From assembly GCA_900541875.1 (NCBI GenBank), contig UQLF01000013.1, positions 1-64,000 on the forward strand: a stretch of DNA of 64,000 nt, written 5' to 3'. Origin of the DNA: an uncultured Collinsella sp. (GTDB lineage Bacteria; Actinomycetota; Coriobacteriia; Coriobacteriales; Coriobacteriaceae). Each line of letters begins with the position of its first letter. Positions within the stretch are counted from its first letter, which is position 1. The position numbers were made by a program, and so were the translations under genes. This document shows, piece after piece, positions 25,612 through 34,857 of this stretch. The notes under the pieces are model-generated. The model had not been told where the DNA came from and made no database searches. It worked only from the letters and a program-made list of their open reading frames with translations.

Positions 25612-25734
25612 GTAACGCTCAAAACCAGACTCCCAAACAGACCTGAGCGATTCCTTTTTTGTAGACGTTGTCGCGCGGCTCCATGCGGAAAAGGTCCCAA
25701 CGGTTAACATATACTCCATATGGGTAAAGAGACC

Positions 25735-25763
25735 AAAGCGCTGCCGCGGGGCGGCGCTTTGCG
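25735..25763 (+). promoter_or_regulatory. Hairpin in the clpC leader
   Basis: AAAGCGC...GCGCTTT with inner GCC/GGC pairing, 34 bases before clpC. The T-run is poor. I see no CtsR, HrcA or ClgR box with confidence in this gap. Confidence 0.4.
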
Positions 25764-25796
25764 TTTGAAAAACTAGCTCGTCTAAGAGGAACTAGC

Positions 25797-28439
25797 ATGT
25801 TAGACCGTTTTACCGATCGCGCGCGCAAGGTCATGTCCATGGCCAAACAAGAGGCGCTCGATCTGCACTCAAATAAGGTGGGCACCGAGCACCTGCTGCT
25901 CGCACTCGCCAAGGAGGACGAGGGCATCGCTGCCGAGGCGCTGCGCTCGCTTGATATCTCCTACGACGACATCATGGACACTCTCAAGGAGGTCCAGACC
26001 ACGGTTCCCGAGCCCAGCGAGGAGACCGAGGCTGCCAAGCTTGCCTTTACGCCGCTCGTCATCAGCGTGATGGAGCGCTCCTTCCGCGTGGCGCGCGAGA
26101 ACAACCAGACGTATGTGTCGACCGAGCACCTGCTCATCGGCATCGTCGAAGAGGGCAACGGCATGGCCATGGATATCCTCATGCGCCTGGGTGTGTCGTC
26201 TGCTTCTATCAAAAAGGCCATCGAAAAGCTCACCGCCAAGGATCAGGACAAGAAGCGTCCGCTCGCCGGAGCCGGCGCCGGGCGTCCCGGTGCGGGCCTG
26301 CCGTTCTTTAGCGGCTCGGACGCCTCTCAGCAAAAGGGGAGCGGCACCGACACGCTCAAGCAGTTCGCCACCAACCTCACGCAAAAGGCGCGCGACGGCG
26401 AGCTCGATCCCGTGATTGGCCGCGAAAAGGAAGTCCAGCGCATGATGGAGATCCTTTCGCGCCGCACCAAGAACAATCCGCTTATCCTGGGCGATCCCGG
26501 CGTGGGCAAGACGGCTATCGTCGAGGGCCTGGCGCAGCAGATTGCTGCCGGCAATGTGCCCGAGAATCTTATGAACCAGAATATCTGGACGCTCGATCTG
26601 CCGGGTCTTGTTGCGGGTGCCAAGTATCGCGGTGAGTTTGAGGAGCGCCTCAAGAACGTGATCCAGGAGGCAACCGAAGCCGACGACGTCATCTTGTTTA
26701 TCGACGAGATGCACACCATCATCGGTGCCGGTTCTGCCGAGGGTTCTATCGATGCGAGCTCCATGCTCAAGCCGGTGCTCGCGCGCGGTGCCTTCCAGAT
26801 CATCGGCGCCACCACGGCCGAGGAGTTCCGTAAGTACCTCACCAAGGACCCGGCCTTCGAGCGTCGCTTCCAGACCATTGATGTTGAGGAGCCGAGCGTC
26901 GAGGACACGGTCAAGATCCTGACCGCGCTCAAGCCGCGCTACGAGGAGCACCACCATGTGCGCTATACGCAGGGTGCTATCGAGGCCGCCGCGAACCTTT
27001 CCAACCGCTACATCCAGGATCGCTTCTTGCCCGATAAGGCCATCGACCTCATCGACGAGGCCGGTGCCCGCGCTCGCATCGCCGCGAATCGCGCGCCCGA
27101 GCCGGTGCGCGAGGCTGAGCATCGCATAGAGGAGCTTAAGGCCGCCGCGCAGGAGGCCACCGAGAGCGACGACATGAACAAGGCCGCCGAGATCACCGAG
27201 CAGCAGAAGGCCGCCGAGATTGAGCTCGCCGAGGCCAAGGCTGCCTGGACGGCCGAGCTCGACGCCAGCCCGCTCACCATCGATGTCTCCCAGATTGCCG
27301 ACATCGTGTCCGTGACCTCGGGCGTGCCGGTATCCTCGCTCACCGAGAGCGAGAGCCGCCGCCTGCTGCAGGCCGAAAGCGTGCTCAAGACGCGCATCAT
27401 CGGTCAGGACGAGGCCGTCGAGGCCGTTGCCAAGGCCGTGCGCCGCAGTCGCTCGCCGCTCAAGGACCCGCGTCGCCCCGGCGGCAGCTTTATCTTCCTG
27501 GGCCCCACCGGCACGGGCAAGACCGAGCTCGCCAAGACGCTCGCCGAGTACCTCTTTGGCAGCAAGGACGCGCTCATCAGCTTCGACATGTCGGAGTTTG
27601 GCAGCGAGTTCGAGGTCTCCAAGCTTATCGGTAGCCCCCCGGGCTACGTTGGCCATGACGAGGGCGGCCAGCTCACCAAGGCTGTGCGCCGTCATCCGTA
27701 CTCGGTTGTGCTGTTCGACGAGATCGAGAAGGCGCACCCCGATATCTTCAACATTCTGCTGCAGGTGCTGGAGGAGGGCCGCCTGACCGATAGCCAGGGC
27801 AAGACGGTCGACTTCCGCAATACCGTGATCATCATGACGTCCAACGTGGGCGCCCGCGAGATTGCGCAGGATGCGAGCGTTGGCTTTGGCACCACCGGCG
27901 AGCAGGGTCTCACCTCGAGCGAGATTAAGGGCCGTGCGATGGGCGAGCTCAAGCGCCTGTTCCGCCCCGAGCTGCTCAACCGTATCGACGACATCGTGGT
28001 GTTCCAGAAGCTTTCGGGCGAGAAACTGACCAAGATCGCGCACCTGCTGGTGGACGACCTACGTCAGCGTCTGATCGCCAACGGCATGAATATCAAGCTC
28101 ACCGATGCGGCCTACGACAAGATCGTGGCCGAGGGCACCGACCTTACCAATGGCGCGCGTCCGCTGCGCCGTGCCATCCAAAAGCTCATCGAGGACCCAC
28201 TGTCCGAGGAGCTTCTGGCCGGCGAGTGGGGCGAGGGCGATACCGTCCTGTGCGACGTGGCCGACGGCAAGTTTGTCTTTAGCCATGGCACGGGCGAGAT
28301 CCCGGCGCCGCGTCCGGCAGGTGCGCTCGGGGGCGATGCCGCTCCGGCAGCGCCGCACACCGGAAACGCCGCGCCTGTGAGCAGTGGCGTGAGCTCGGGC
28401 CCCGGCGGCATGATGCAAGCCGGTTCCGGCGCGCTGTAG
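25797..28439 (+). CDS. clpC: ATP-dependent protease ATPase subunit ClpC
   Basis: ClpC is the AAA+ unfoldase that feeds ClpP and acts in protein quality control and stress. The 880 residues show the double Clp-N domain (1-150; FTDRARKVMSMAKQEAL and STEHLLIGI). The first ATPase has Walker A GDPGVGKT near 231, and a middle coiled-coil region (about 420-475) carries many Glu/Ala residues. The second ATPase has GPTGTGKT near 569, followed by the Clp C-terminal domain. The last 35 residues are a Gly/Ala/Pro-rich tail not typical of Bacillus ClpC. It stands alone, with a terminator after it; no ctsR, mcsA or mcsB is nearby, unlike in Firmicutes. Confidence 0.97.
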   Translation: MLDRFTDRARKVMSMAKQEALDLHSNKVGTEHLLLALAKEDEGIAAEALRSLDISYDDIMDTLKEVQTTVPEPSEETEAAKLAFTPLVISVMERSFRVARENNQTYVSTEHLLIGIVEEGNGMAMDILMRLGVSSASIKKAIEKLTAKDQDKKRPLAGAGAGRPGAGLPFFSGSDASQQKGSGTDTLKQFATNLTQKARDGELDPVIGREKEVQRMMEILSRRTKNNPLILGDPGVGKTAIVEGLAQQIAAGNVPENLMNQNIWTLDLPGLVAGAKYRGEFEERLKNVIQEATEADDVILFIDEMHTIIGAGSAEGSIDASSMLKPVLARGAFQIIGATTAEEFRKYLTKDPAFERRFQTIDVEEPSVEDTVKILTALKPRYEEHHHVRYTQGAIEAAANLSNRYIQDRFLPDKAIDLIDEAGARARIAANRAPEPVREAEHRIEELKAAAQEATESDDMNKAAEITEQQKAAEIELAEAKAAWTAELDASPLTIDVSQIADIVSVTSGVPVSSLTESESRRLLQAESVLKTRIIGQDEAVEAVAKAVRRSRSPLKDPRRPGGSFIFLGPTGTGKTELAKTLAEYLFGSKDALISFDMSEFGSEFEVSKLIGSPPGYVGHDEGGQLTKAVRRHPYSVVLFDEIEKAHPDIFNILLQVLEEGRLTDSQGKTVDFRNTVIIMTSNVGAREIAQDASVGFGTTGEQGLTSSEIKGRAMGELKRLFRPELLNRIDDIVVFQKLSGEKLTKIAHLLVDDLRQRLIANGMNIKLTDAAYDKIVAEGTDLTNGARPLRRAIQKLIEDPLSEELLAGEWGEGDTVLCDVADGKFVFSHGTGEIPAPRPAGALGGDAAPAAPHTGNAAPVSSGVSSGPGGMMQAGSGAL

Positions 28440-28464
28440 GGCGTGGCGACAATTTGATACGCGT

Positions 28465-28497
28465 AATCGAGGCGTTCCGGAAAGGGCGCCTCGATTT
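28465..28497 (+). terminator. Terminator of clpC
   Basis: AATCGAGGCG and CGCCTCGATT pair across a 12-base loop; the tail is TTG. Confidence 0.75.
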
Positions 28498-28653
28498 GTA
28501 GAGCTGCGGTAGCTGTGACCGTTACGCTATACGGTCCACCGTTAGCCGATGATGCGAGGGCGCTCGGCGTTTTCGACCGGTTTATGCACGCAAAGTCTGG
28601 GAATATACAAGTCGCAGGTCTTACTGTCTAACCAGTTGCGCCAAGGAGGCACC

Positions 28654-30111
28654 ATGGACTACAAGATTACCGGCTACGAGCCCGCCCAGCTGTTCCATTT
28701 CTTTGAGGAGGTCAGCGCGATCCCCCGTGGGTCTGGCAACGAGAAGGGCATCAGCGATTTCCTGGTCGCGTTTGCCAAGGAGCGCGGTCTCGATGTGTAT
28801 CAGGACGAGGTCTACAACGTCATCATTCGCAAGCCCGCATCTGCCGGCGCCGAGAATGCCCCGACCGTAATGCTGCAGGGCCACATCGATATGGTGTGCG
28901 ACAAGTTGGGCTCCGTTGAGCACGACTTTACGACCGACGGTATCGACCTGGTCGTCAAGGACGGTGTCCTCACCGCTAACGGCACCACTCTGGGCGCCGA
29001 CAATGGTATCGCCGTCGCGCTTATGCTTACCGTGCTCAACGACGATTCGATTGCCCATCCGGCCCTCGAGTGCGTGTTCACCACCGACGAGGAGACTGGC
29101 CTGGTCGGCGCCGAGACGCTCGACAAGTCCCAGATTAGCGCCCGCACCATGATCAACCTTGACTCCGAGGAAGAGGGCGTTGCCACCGTCAGCTGTGCCG
29201 GCGGCGTCGTCGTTACCTACACCTGCCCGATCGCGCGCGAGCACAAGACCGGTAGCACCCTCACGCTCGACATCTCCGGCCTGCTGGGCGGCCACTCCGG
29301 CAGCGATATCAACCTGGAGCGCGGCAACGGCAACCTCATCATGGCCCGCATCATCGACCGCCTGATGGTTGCCGGCGAGCCCGCCATCGTTAGCTTTAAC
29401 GGCGGCACCAAGGACAACGCCATCAACCGTGAGTGCAAGGCTGTTCTGGTCTACGCCGACCACGCTGCCGCCGAGGCCGCGGCCCAGATCGCAAAGGGCA
29501 TCATCGCCGACGTCACTGCCGAGCTCGAGGTCTTCGACCCCGGCTTTACTTGCACCGTCGAGATTGCCGACGACGCCGAGGTTGAGGCCATGGACCAGAA
29601 GTCCGCGCTTGCCCTCATCCGCGCCCTGCGCCTTGCCCCTAACGGCGTGATTCGCCGTAACGTCGCCACCGACGGCTCCGTCGAGGTTTCCTCCAACATC
29701 GGCGTGGTCGCCACCTCCGATGACGAGGTCAAGATTATGCTGTCCCCGCGCTCTTCGATCACCTCGCTGCAGAACGAGTTCAAGGACCGTCTGCAGACGC
29801 TGGCCGATGTCCTGGGCTTCGACGCCAAGTTTGAGTTTGAGTATCCCGGCTGGAGCTATGCCGAGCATTCGCCGGTCCGCGAAGTCTTTGTCGAGAGCTA
29901 TCGAGAGCTCTTTGGCTCCGAGCTGCGCATCGAGTCCATTCACGCCGGCCTTGAGTGCGGCCTGTTTGCCGAGGCTCTGCACGGCCTGGACGCCATCGCC
30001 GTGGGCCCGACGCTCTCCGATGTCCATACCCCGGACGAGAGCATGGAGCTCGCTTCTGCCGAGCGCTTCTACGAGCTGCTCATCGACGTCCTCAAGCGCC
30101 TCGCTGCGTAA
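28654..30111 (+). CDS. pepD: Aminoacyl-histidine dipeptidase PepD (M20 family)
   Basis: PepD cleaves Xaa-His dipeptides such as carnosine with a two-zinc centre. The 485-residue length matches the family. Visible motifs are FFEEVSAIPRGSGNE at the N-terminus, the zinc ligand block MLQGHIDMVCDK, LGADNGIAVA, and TTDEETGLVGA with the catalytic glutamate. The lid domain contains LLGGHSGSDINLERGN. I chose ATG 28654, directly behind CCAAGGAGGCACC; the frame extends upstream to 28549 without a ribosome binding site. It is monocistronic, flanked by terminators on both sides. Confidence 0.95.
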   Translation: MDYKITGYEPAQLFHFFEEVSAIPRGSGNEKGISDFLVAFAKERGLDVYQDEVYNVIIRKPASAGAENAPTVMLQGHIDMVCDKLGSVEHDFTTDGIDLVVKDGVLTANGTTLGADNGIAVALMLTVLNDDSIAHPALECVFTTDEETGLVGAETLDKSQISARTMINLDSEEEGVATVSCAGGVVVTYTCPIAREHKTGSTLTLDISGLLGGHSGSDINLERGNGNLIMARIIDRLMVAGEPAIVSFNGGTKDNAINRECKAVLVYADHAAAEAAAQIAKGIIADVTAELEVFDPGFTCTVEIADDAEVEAMDQKSALALIRALRLAPNGVIRRNVATDGSVEVSSNIGVVATSDDEVKIMLSPRSSITSLQNEFKDRLQTLADVLGFDAKFEFEYPGWSYAEHSPVREVFVESYRELFGSELRIESIHAGLECGLFAEALHGLDAIAVGPTLSDVHTPDESMELASAERFYELLIDVLKRLAA

Positions 30112-30166
30112 AGGTTGCGCTAGCAGCAGTCCGAGCCACGTGCTAGCGGATTGCAAATGACATTAT

Positions 30167-30212
30167 GAGAGGGGGCACCCGGTCTTTTGCGACGGGTGCC
30201 CCCTCTCTTTTG
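30167..30212. terminator. Bidirectional terminator between pepD and hipA
   Basis: GAGAGGGGGCACCCG and CGGGTGCCCCCTCTC form a perfect 15-bp stem followed by TTTTG. It lies between convergent genes and could serve both. Confidence 0.88.
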
Positions 30213-30238
30213 TTTGATAATTGCGAAATTACGGCCAC

Positions 30239-31543
30239 CTAGTCCATTTCTGCCCTGATGAGGTCGAGGGTGCGCTGGCAGTTTTCGCGGACGGGGCCGA
30301 GCATATGCTTGCGCAGGTCCGCCATGCCGGGCAGGTCGGCGTATTCGTCCATGACCTCTTCCATGCAAATGGGTACCTCGTAGGCGAGGTCCATCATGGT
30401 CGCAAAGCAAAACTTCTCGGATAGCCCGGCATCGGTGAGCGCCGTCTCCAGCGCGGGGTCGCCCATACCGTGGTATCGGCGGATAGCGCCTGGACCGATG
30501 CGCCCCACACGATTTTCGCCGCCAACGCTCATGGCAAGGCGCGCCCGGCGGCGCATGCGCTCGTACGCCAAGCCCGATGCGACATCGTACATTCGAGCCA
30601 TCATGGCTGCGCCGTCGTTTCCAAGGAGCAGGGAATAGTTTTTCGCATGCGCATCCGGTGCGCCGATAATGACGTTGAAGAACAGTATCTGCGTAAACAG
30701 ATACAGGTTAAGTTGATGGTGACTCGTATTTACGAGGAGCTCTTGAATGTCGCGGGTGGTCGGGCCGCCGTCTGCTGTGTACTTTTGGGCGGGCATCACC
30801 CCAAGTGCCTGACAGAGGTCTTCTTGATGTAGGCGCCTGATCGTTCCGTCTTCGACTTTCACGCGGTCATAGCGCTCAACAATGAGGGCGGGTTCGTCCT
30901 CAAATAAGCGATACTCAACGTTCGCCGTTGCGATACCCGCACGCTGGGCGCTTTTCATGCAGACAAACTCATTAAGCGCTTCGAGCTTAAATCCGATAAC
31001 GCCATTTTTGAAAATATGCGTCGTGGGCGAGGAGCCCATGCATTCGCACCAGCGGCCGTTTATGAACGCGAGCGCGAACTTGCCCTGGTTGCCTCCAAGT
31101 GACCAACTTTCATCTAGACCCATCCACGATGCATCGCGGTCATCTCTGATCGACTTGAGACGAAGAGCAATTTCGTGGTTGTCTATAGGGCGGTATTCGC
31201 CAGCGCGATGCAGGACGGCGTCGGTATCTTCTTCGGCACAAAACTGCACGCCGCCCGGACAGTCGAGTCCGATATGGCTGAGCAACGCAACGGGATTGTT
31301 GGGCCTAACGTCGAATTCGGCGGCAATCGCTTTTCGTTGGTCCTCGCTGTCGGGTAGAAGGCCAAACAGGTACGGATTCATGACCTGTTGTCCGTATGCG
31401 CGATTCGATACGGGTATGTTGGTCGATAGGGCTGGCCCGTCATAGTCATGATCGTAGGTAAAGCTGATAAGACCGTTCTCATCTTGCGTGAGCGTTCCAG
31501 CAGGCACGCCGCAAATAATGGTCCGAAGTGATGTTCTGGCCAT
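30239..31543 (-). CDS. hipA: HipA-family serine/threonine kinase toxin
   Basis: HipA toxins slow growth by phosphorylating targets such as GltX and are linked to persistence. The 434 residues include the N-terminal subdomain (MARTSLRTI to about 105, with GLLPDSEDQR). The ATP-loop region SLGGNQGKFAL at 148-158 has S148 in the position of the autophosphorylated serine of E. coli HipA. GAPDAHAKNYSLLL carries catalytic D297 with N302, and YDVASGL has the metal-binding D320. All key residues are present, so it should be active. It starts three bases after the hipB-like gene, the usual toxin-after-antitoxin order. Confidence 0.93.
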   Translation of the reverse strand: MARTSLRTIICGVPAGTLTQDENGLISFTYDHDYDGPALSTNIPVSNRAYGQQVMNPYLFGLLPDSEDQRKAIAAEFDVRPNNPVALLSHIGLDCPGGVQFCAEEDTDAVLHRAGEYRPIDNHEIALRLKSIRDDRDASWMGLDESWSLGGNQGKFALAFINGRWCECMGSSPTTHIFKNGVIGFKLEALNEFVCMKSAQRAGIATANVEYRLFEDEPALIVERYDRVKVEDGTIRRLHQEDLCQALGVMPAQKYTADGGPTTRDIQELLVNTSHHQLNLYLFTQILFFNVIIGAPDAHAKNYSLLLGNDGAAMMARMYDVASGLAYERMRRRARLAMSVGGENRVGRIGPGAIRRYHGMGDPALETALTDAGLSEKFCFATMMDLAYEVPICMEEVMDEYADLPGMADLRKHMLGPVRENCQRTLDLIRAEMD

Positions 31544-31546
31544 TGG

Positions 31547-32014
31547 CTATTTCCCTTCGGGCATGGTTTGGTTAGATGCGTTTGTGGCAATCGAGACTCC
31601 GAGATTGGACATGGCGAAATCGGCGAAGACCTCGTCGTAGAGTGCGGATGTAAAGGGGGCATCTGCAAGAGCCGGAATGGTTGTGCTGCGACGGTTGCGA
31701 TGATGAAGACGTTGGGCGTGATGGCGTCTGGAGGTGCTGCAAGGTTGATCAGCATGCGGGGCGTCGACTGGTTGCTCATTTTTCGTTTCGCCTATATCCC
31801 CTTGAGCGGCGAGCGCCAGTCCAAGAGCACCGAAAACTGCCAGCAGCTTGTCGAGCCGAATGCCCGTGGCATCTCCTAGCTCGAGCGATGCGAGCAGACG
31901 CTCCGAAACGCCGGCTTTTTTAGCGAGGGTCGCACGGGTGAGCCCTTGTGCCTCGCGCGCCTGACGCACGTAGATGCCGGCTTGACGCGGTGTGGTGATG
32001 GGAAGGGTATCCAT
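31547..32014 (-). CDS. hipB: HipB-like antitoxin with Xre-type helix-turn-helix and long C-terminal extension
   Basis: Residues 12-66 (RQAREAQGLTRATLAKKAGV, SERLLASLELG) form an Xre-type DNA-binding domain like HipB. The full length of 155 is almost double that of E. coli HipB (88). The additional C-terminal part is Ala/His/Arg-rich and then ends in a segment TSALYDEVFADFAMSNLGVS, which may be the toxin-contacting part. The start, ATG 32014, has GGAG eight bases upstream. Three copies of a 16-base palindromic box lie just upstream and are the likely operators for autorepression by HipB and HipBA. Confidence 0.88.
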   Translation of the reverse strand: MDTLPITTPRQAGIYVRQAREAQGLTRATLAKKAGVSERLLASLELGDATGIRLDKLLAVFGALGLALAAQGDIGETKNEQPVDAPHADQPCSTSRRHHAQRLHHRNRRSTTIPALADAPFTSALYDEVFADFAMSNLGVSIATNASNQTMPEGK

Positions 32015-32028
32015 GGCAATCTCCTAAC

Positions 32029-32097
32029 GTGCAGACTTTTGCATCCTAGTATGACATGCAAAAGTCTGCATGAAAAGGCTCATGCAAAACTCTGCAT
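32029..32097 (-). promoter_or_regulatory. Three palindromic operator boxes for hipBA
   Basis: Boxes GTGCAGACTTTTGCAT (32029), ATGCAAAAGTCTGCAT (32056) and ATGCAAAACTCTGCAT (32082) are spaced 27 and 26 bases apart, about two and a half helical turns. Each is a near palindrome of form ATGCA-N6-TGCAT. The first lies 15 bases before the hipB start codon, so bound protein would cover the promoter region. Confidence 0.8.
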
Positions 32098-32133
32098 GAG
32101 GCCTCATACGGACGTTTAGTTTTGAAGGGTGTT

Positions 32134-32712
32134 TTACAGCACCAAAAAACCCAAGTGTTCCAGCAGGATCTTGAGGCCGATAAGGATGAGCACGACGCCA
32201 CCCACGATGGTGGCGGGTTTTTCGTAACGCGCGCCAAAGGTGTGGCCAATCGCCACGCCGGCGACGGAGAAGATAAACGTTGTGACGCCGATAAGCGATA
32301 CAGCGGGCACGATGTCGACCGAGAGCGCGGCAAATGAGATGCCCACGGCTAGGGCGTCGATTGAGGTGGCGATAGCGAGGATCAGGTACTCGACCAGGTC
32401 AATCTTTTCGGCATCCTTGCCGTCGCCTTCATCCTCGTCCTCGATAAAGGCCTCCCACAGCATTTTGCCGCCGATAAAGGCCAAAAGGATAAAAGCGATC
32501 CAGTGGTCGATGGGTCCGATGATGCCCATGAATTGACTGCCGAGCGCCCATCCGATTACGGGCATGCCGGCCTGAAAGCCGCCAAAGAACAGGCCGAGCA
32601 CTACGGCGACCTTAAGGTTGATCTTTTTCATGCCGAGACCCTTGCAGATGGAAACGGCAAAGGCGTCCATCGAAAGGCCAACGGCGAGCAGCACGAGCTC
32701 GGCGAGTCCCAT
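32134..32712 (-). CDS. mntP: Manganese efflux pump MntP
   Basis: MntP exports Mn2+ and protects against manganese excess. The 192 residues have about six membrane helices in two homologous halves. Each half carries the family signature with an Asp in the membrane: VGLSMDAFAVSICKGLG near the start and IATSIDALAVGISFA in the second half. I chose ATG 32712 (MGLAELVLL), preceded by GAGAGGGAGCC; the upstream open frame runs through the riboswitch and is not coding. Expression is controlled by the manganese riboswitch upstream. Confidence 0.95.
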   Translation of the reverse strand: MGLAELVLLAVGLSMDAFAVSICKGLGMKKINLKVAVVLGLFFGGFQAGMPVIGWALGSQFMGIIGPIDHWIAFILLAFIGGKMLWEAFIEDEDEGDGKDAEKIDLVEYLILAIATSIDALAVGISFAALSVDIVPAVSLIGVTTFIFSVAGVAIGHTFGARYEKPATIVGGVVLILIGLKILLEHLGFLVL

Positions 32713-32766
32713 AGTCTGGCTCCCTCTCTGCGGGCGAACCCGCGTGTACTTCTGGCAGGGGAGCAA

Positions 32767-32902
32767 CAAAAAAGACCCGTGGCGTACGCGTTGCGCGCAC
32801 AACCACGAGTCTCGTTCATTAAGGCAAGCCAGGCCGTATCGGCCAGTGTGTTGACTTGCCGCGCTACCGGAGGCGAACCCGATCACGCGACTACTCCCTC
32901 AT
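32767..32902 (-). ncRNA. yybP-ykoY manganese riboswitch with intrinsic terminator, upstream of mntP
   Basis: Read on the minus strand, the aptamer shows GGGAGTAGTC near 32898, a helical arm, GTCAACACACTGGCC in the middle, and ACGAGACT near 32816. These are the conserved blocks of the yybP-ykoY class. It is followed by GACTCGTGG/CCACGGGTC (32813-32773) and a run of T, an intrinsic terminator that overlaps the 3' edge of the aptamer. Manganese binding is expected to prevent termination and switch on mntP. The remaining leader to the gene shows only the ribosome binding site. Confidence 0.8.
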
Positions 32903-33061
32903 TTATGCGAATCTCGATGCTACCACATAAGCAGCTCATTTGGATTGGGGCTCTCAGCTGTGTTCGCTCATTCTGTAAGCATCGGATTTTGCGGGCGTCA
33001 CAGGGGCAAACCGTGAGAAACTTATTGACGTTTATGGAGCGTATACGATGGGAGCGATGCC

Positions 33062-34129
33062 TTGGATAAGAACGAGCTGCAAAAGCGTATGGAACAGGCC
33101 ATTCGCCTGACGGCACCTGGCCAGCCGATCCGCACCGCCCTCGACATGATCATCGCCGGTCACCTGGGCGCCCTTATCTGCGTTGGCGACACCGAAAACG
33201 TGCTTGCTGCCGGTAACGACGGCTTCCCGCTCAACATTTCGTTCACCTCGAACCGTCTGTTCGAGCTCTCCAAGATGGACGGCGCCATTGTCATCGACGG
33301 CGACCTCACCCAGATCCTGCGCGCCAACTTCCACCTCAATCCCGATCCCTCGCTTGCCACGAGCGAGACAGGTATGCGTCACCGCACCGCCGCTCGCATG
33401 TCGGTGCTCACCGATGCCATCGTGATCTCGGTCTCGGCCCGTCGTGCCGTCGTCAACGTGTACGTTCACGGCAAGAGCTACGAGATCCAGCCCGTCACCA
33501 CCATCATGAGCTCGGTCAACCAGCTCGTCGCCACGCTCCAGACTACCCGTCAGTCGCTCGACCGCTCCTTGCTGCGCCTGACGGCCCTTGAGCTCGACGA
33601 CTACGTCACGCTCGCTGACATCACCGGCATCTTCTCGAGCTTCGAGATCATGCAGCAGGCAAAGACTGAGCTTAAGGATTGCATCGTCAAGCTGGGCAAC
33701 CAGGGCAAGCTCGTGCAGATGCAGCTCGAGCAGCTCGCCGGCTCCAGCATGGATACCGAGTACGACCTGATGATTCGCGACTACGCGAGCGATTCCTCCG
33801 AGGCAAACGCCGAGAAGATTCGCGCTGAGCTTGCCCGTATGACGCCTAAGGACCTGTCCGACCCGCAGCACGTGGCGGCAGTTCTGGGTTACGACGACCT
33901 GGACGAGGACTCCGTCATGACACCGCTGGGCCTGCGCACGCTTTCGCGCGTGTCCGTCGTGCGCGACGGCGTGGCCGAGAAGATCGTCGACGAGTACGGC
34001 TCGCTGCAGGAGCTCATGGATGACATCAGCGAGGATCCGGAGCGCCTGGGCGACTTTGGCGTCAACAACCCTGCCATTCTTGCGGACTCCCTGTACCGCA
34101 TGAAGGGCACCAAGCAGGGGAACGCATAA
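33062..34129 (+). CDS. disA: DNA integrity scanning diadenylate cyclase DisA
   Basis: DisA makes cyclic di-AMP from two ATP and scans DNA for branched structures. The 355 residues have the N-terminal DAC domain with the DGA motif (MDGAIVIDGD near 73-82) and RHRT (TGMRHRTAARM near 105-115). A central helical linker and a C-terminal helix-hairpin-helix DNA-binding domain (LGLRTLSRVSVVRDGVAEKI onward) follow. The start is TTG 33062, preceded by GGGAGCGAT; no in-frame ATG gives the conserved N-terminus. It is the first gene of a six-gene operon and overlaps ispD by one base. Confidence 0.95.
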   Translation: MDKNELQKRMEQAIRLTAPGQPIRTALDMIIAGHLGALICVGDTENVLAAGNDGFPLNISFTSNRLFELSKMDGAIVIDGDLTQILRANFHLNPDPSLATSETGMRHRTAARMSVLTDAIVISVSARRAVVNVYVHGKSYEIQPVTTIMSSVNQLVATLQTTRQSLDRSLLRLTALELDDYVTLADITGIFSSFEIMQQAKTELKDCIVKLGNQGKLVQMQLEQLAGSSMDTEYDLMIRDYASDSSEANAEKIRAELARMTPKDLSDPQHVAAVLGYDDLDEDSVMTPLGLRTLSRVSVVRDGVAEKIVDEYGSLQELMDDISEDPERLGDFGVNNPAILADSLYRMKGTKQGNA

Positions 34130-34857
34130 TGGCGCCCGTATGCGCCGTGGTCGTTGCCGGTGGCAGCGGCCAGCGCTTTGGTAATCCCGGTGGCAAGCAG
34201 CTCGTCAATGTAGCGGGCCGTCCGCTTATGAGCTGGTCCATCCGCGCGTTCGATCGTAGCGACAAGGTCGGCCACATCGTGGTGGTTTGCCCTGCCGAGC
34301 GTCGCGCCGAGATGCGCCGCCTGGCCATCGACCCGTTTGACTATGACACGCCCATCAGCTTTGCCGATGCCGGCGATACCCGTCAGGATTCCACCCGTGC
34401 CGGCGTGCATGCGGTTCCGGCGGGCTTTGAATACGTCGCCATTCACGATGGCGCTCGTCCGCTCATTACGACCGAGGCCATCGACCACGCTATCGACGTG
34501 CTCGTGAGCGACCGTGCTCTCGACGGTGTCGTGTGCGGCCAGCCCGCGATTGACACGCTCAAGATCGTTGACGGCGATAATATCGTCGAGACGCCGCCGC
34601 GTGAGCTCTATTGGGCCGCGCAGACGCCGCAGATCTTTAGCGTCGATGCTATGAAGCGCGCCCATGCCGCGGCGATTGCCGAGGGCTTTATCGGTACCGA
34701 TGATTCGTCGCTGGTCGAGCGCATGGGTGGGCGCGTCCGCTGCGTCCAGAGCCCGCGCGATAACCTTAAGGTGACGGTGCCCGAGGACCTGCGTCCCGTA
34801 ACCGCGATTCTGCTCGGTCGCATGGCCGAGGGAGAGGACCTTCCCCATGTTCAGTAA
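34129..34857 (+). CDS. ispD: 2-C-methyl-D-erythritol 4-phosphate cytidylyltransferase IspD
   Basis: IspD joins CTP and methylerythritol phosphate, the third step of the MEP isoprenoid pathway. The 242 residues begin with the nucleotidyltransferase loop AVVVAGGSGQRFGNPGGKQ. They continue with HDGARPLITTEAID (metal and substrate binding) and end with NLKVTVPEDL. All are typical. The start overlaps the disA stop (TAATG) and the 3' end overlaps ispF by 11 bases, so the three are tightly coupled. ispE of the same pathway is at 18771. Confidence 0.96.
   Translation: MAPVCAVVVAGGSGQRFGNPGGKQLVNVAGRPLMSWSIRAFDRSDKVGHIVVVCPAERRAEMRRLAIDPFDYDTPISFADAGDTRQDSTRAGVHAVPAGFEYVAIHDGARPLITTEAIDHAIDVLVSDRALDGVVCGQPAIDTLKIVDGDNIVETPPRELYWAAQTPQIFSVDAMKRAHAAAIAEGFIGTDDSSLVERMGGRVRCVQSPRDNLKVTVPEDLRPVTAILLGRMAEGEDLPHVQ

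Noticed and set aside
31175..31357. Small plus-strand frames opposite hipA and hipB
   Set aside because: Antisense to supported genes, no start signals and no conserved features.
33032..33871. Minus-strand frame of 279 codons opposite disA
   Set aside because: Antisense artefact of codon bias; it also covers the disA start region without a ribosome binding site.
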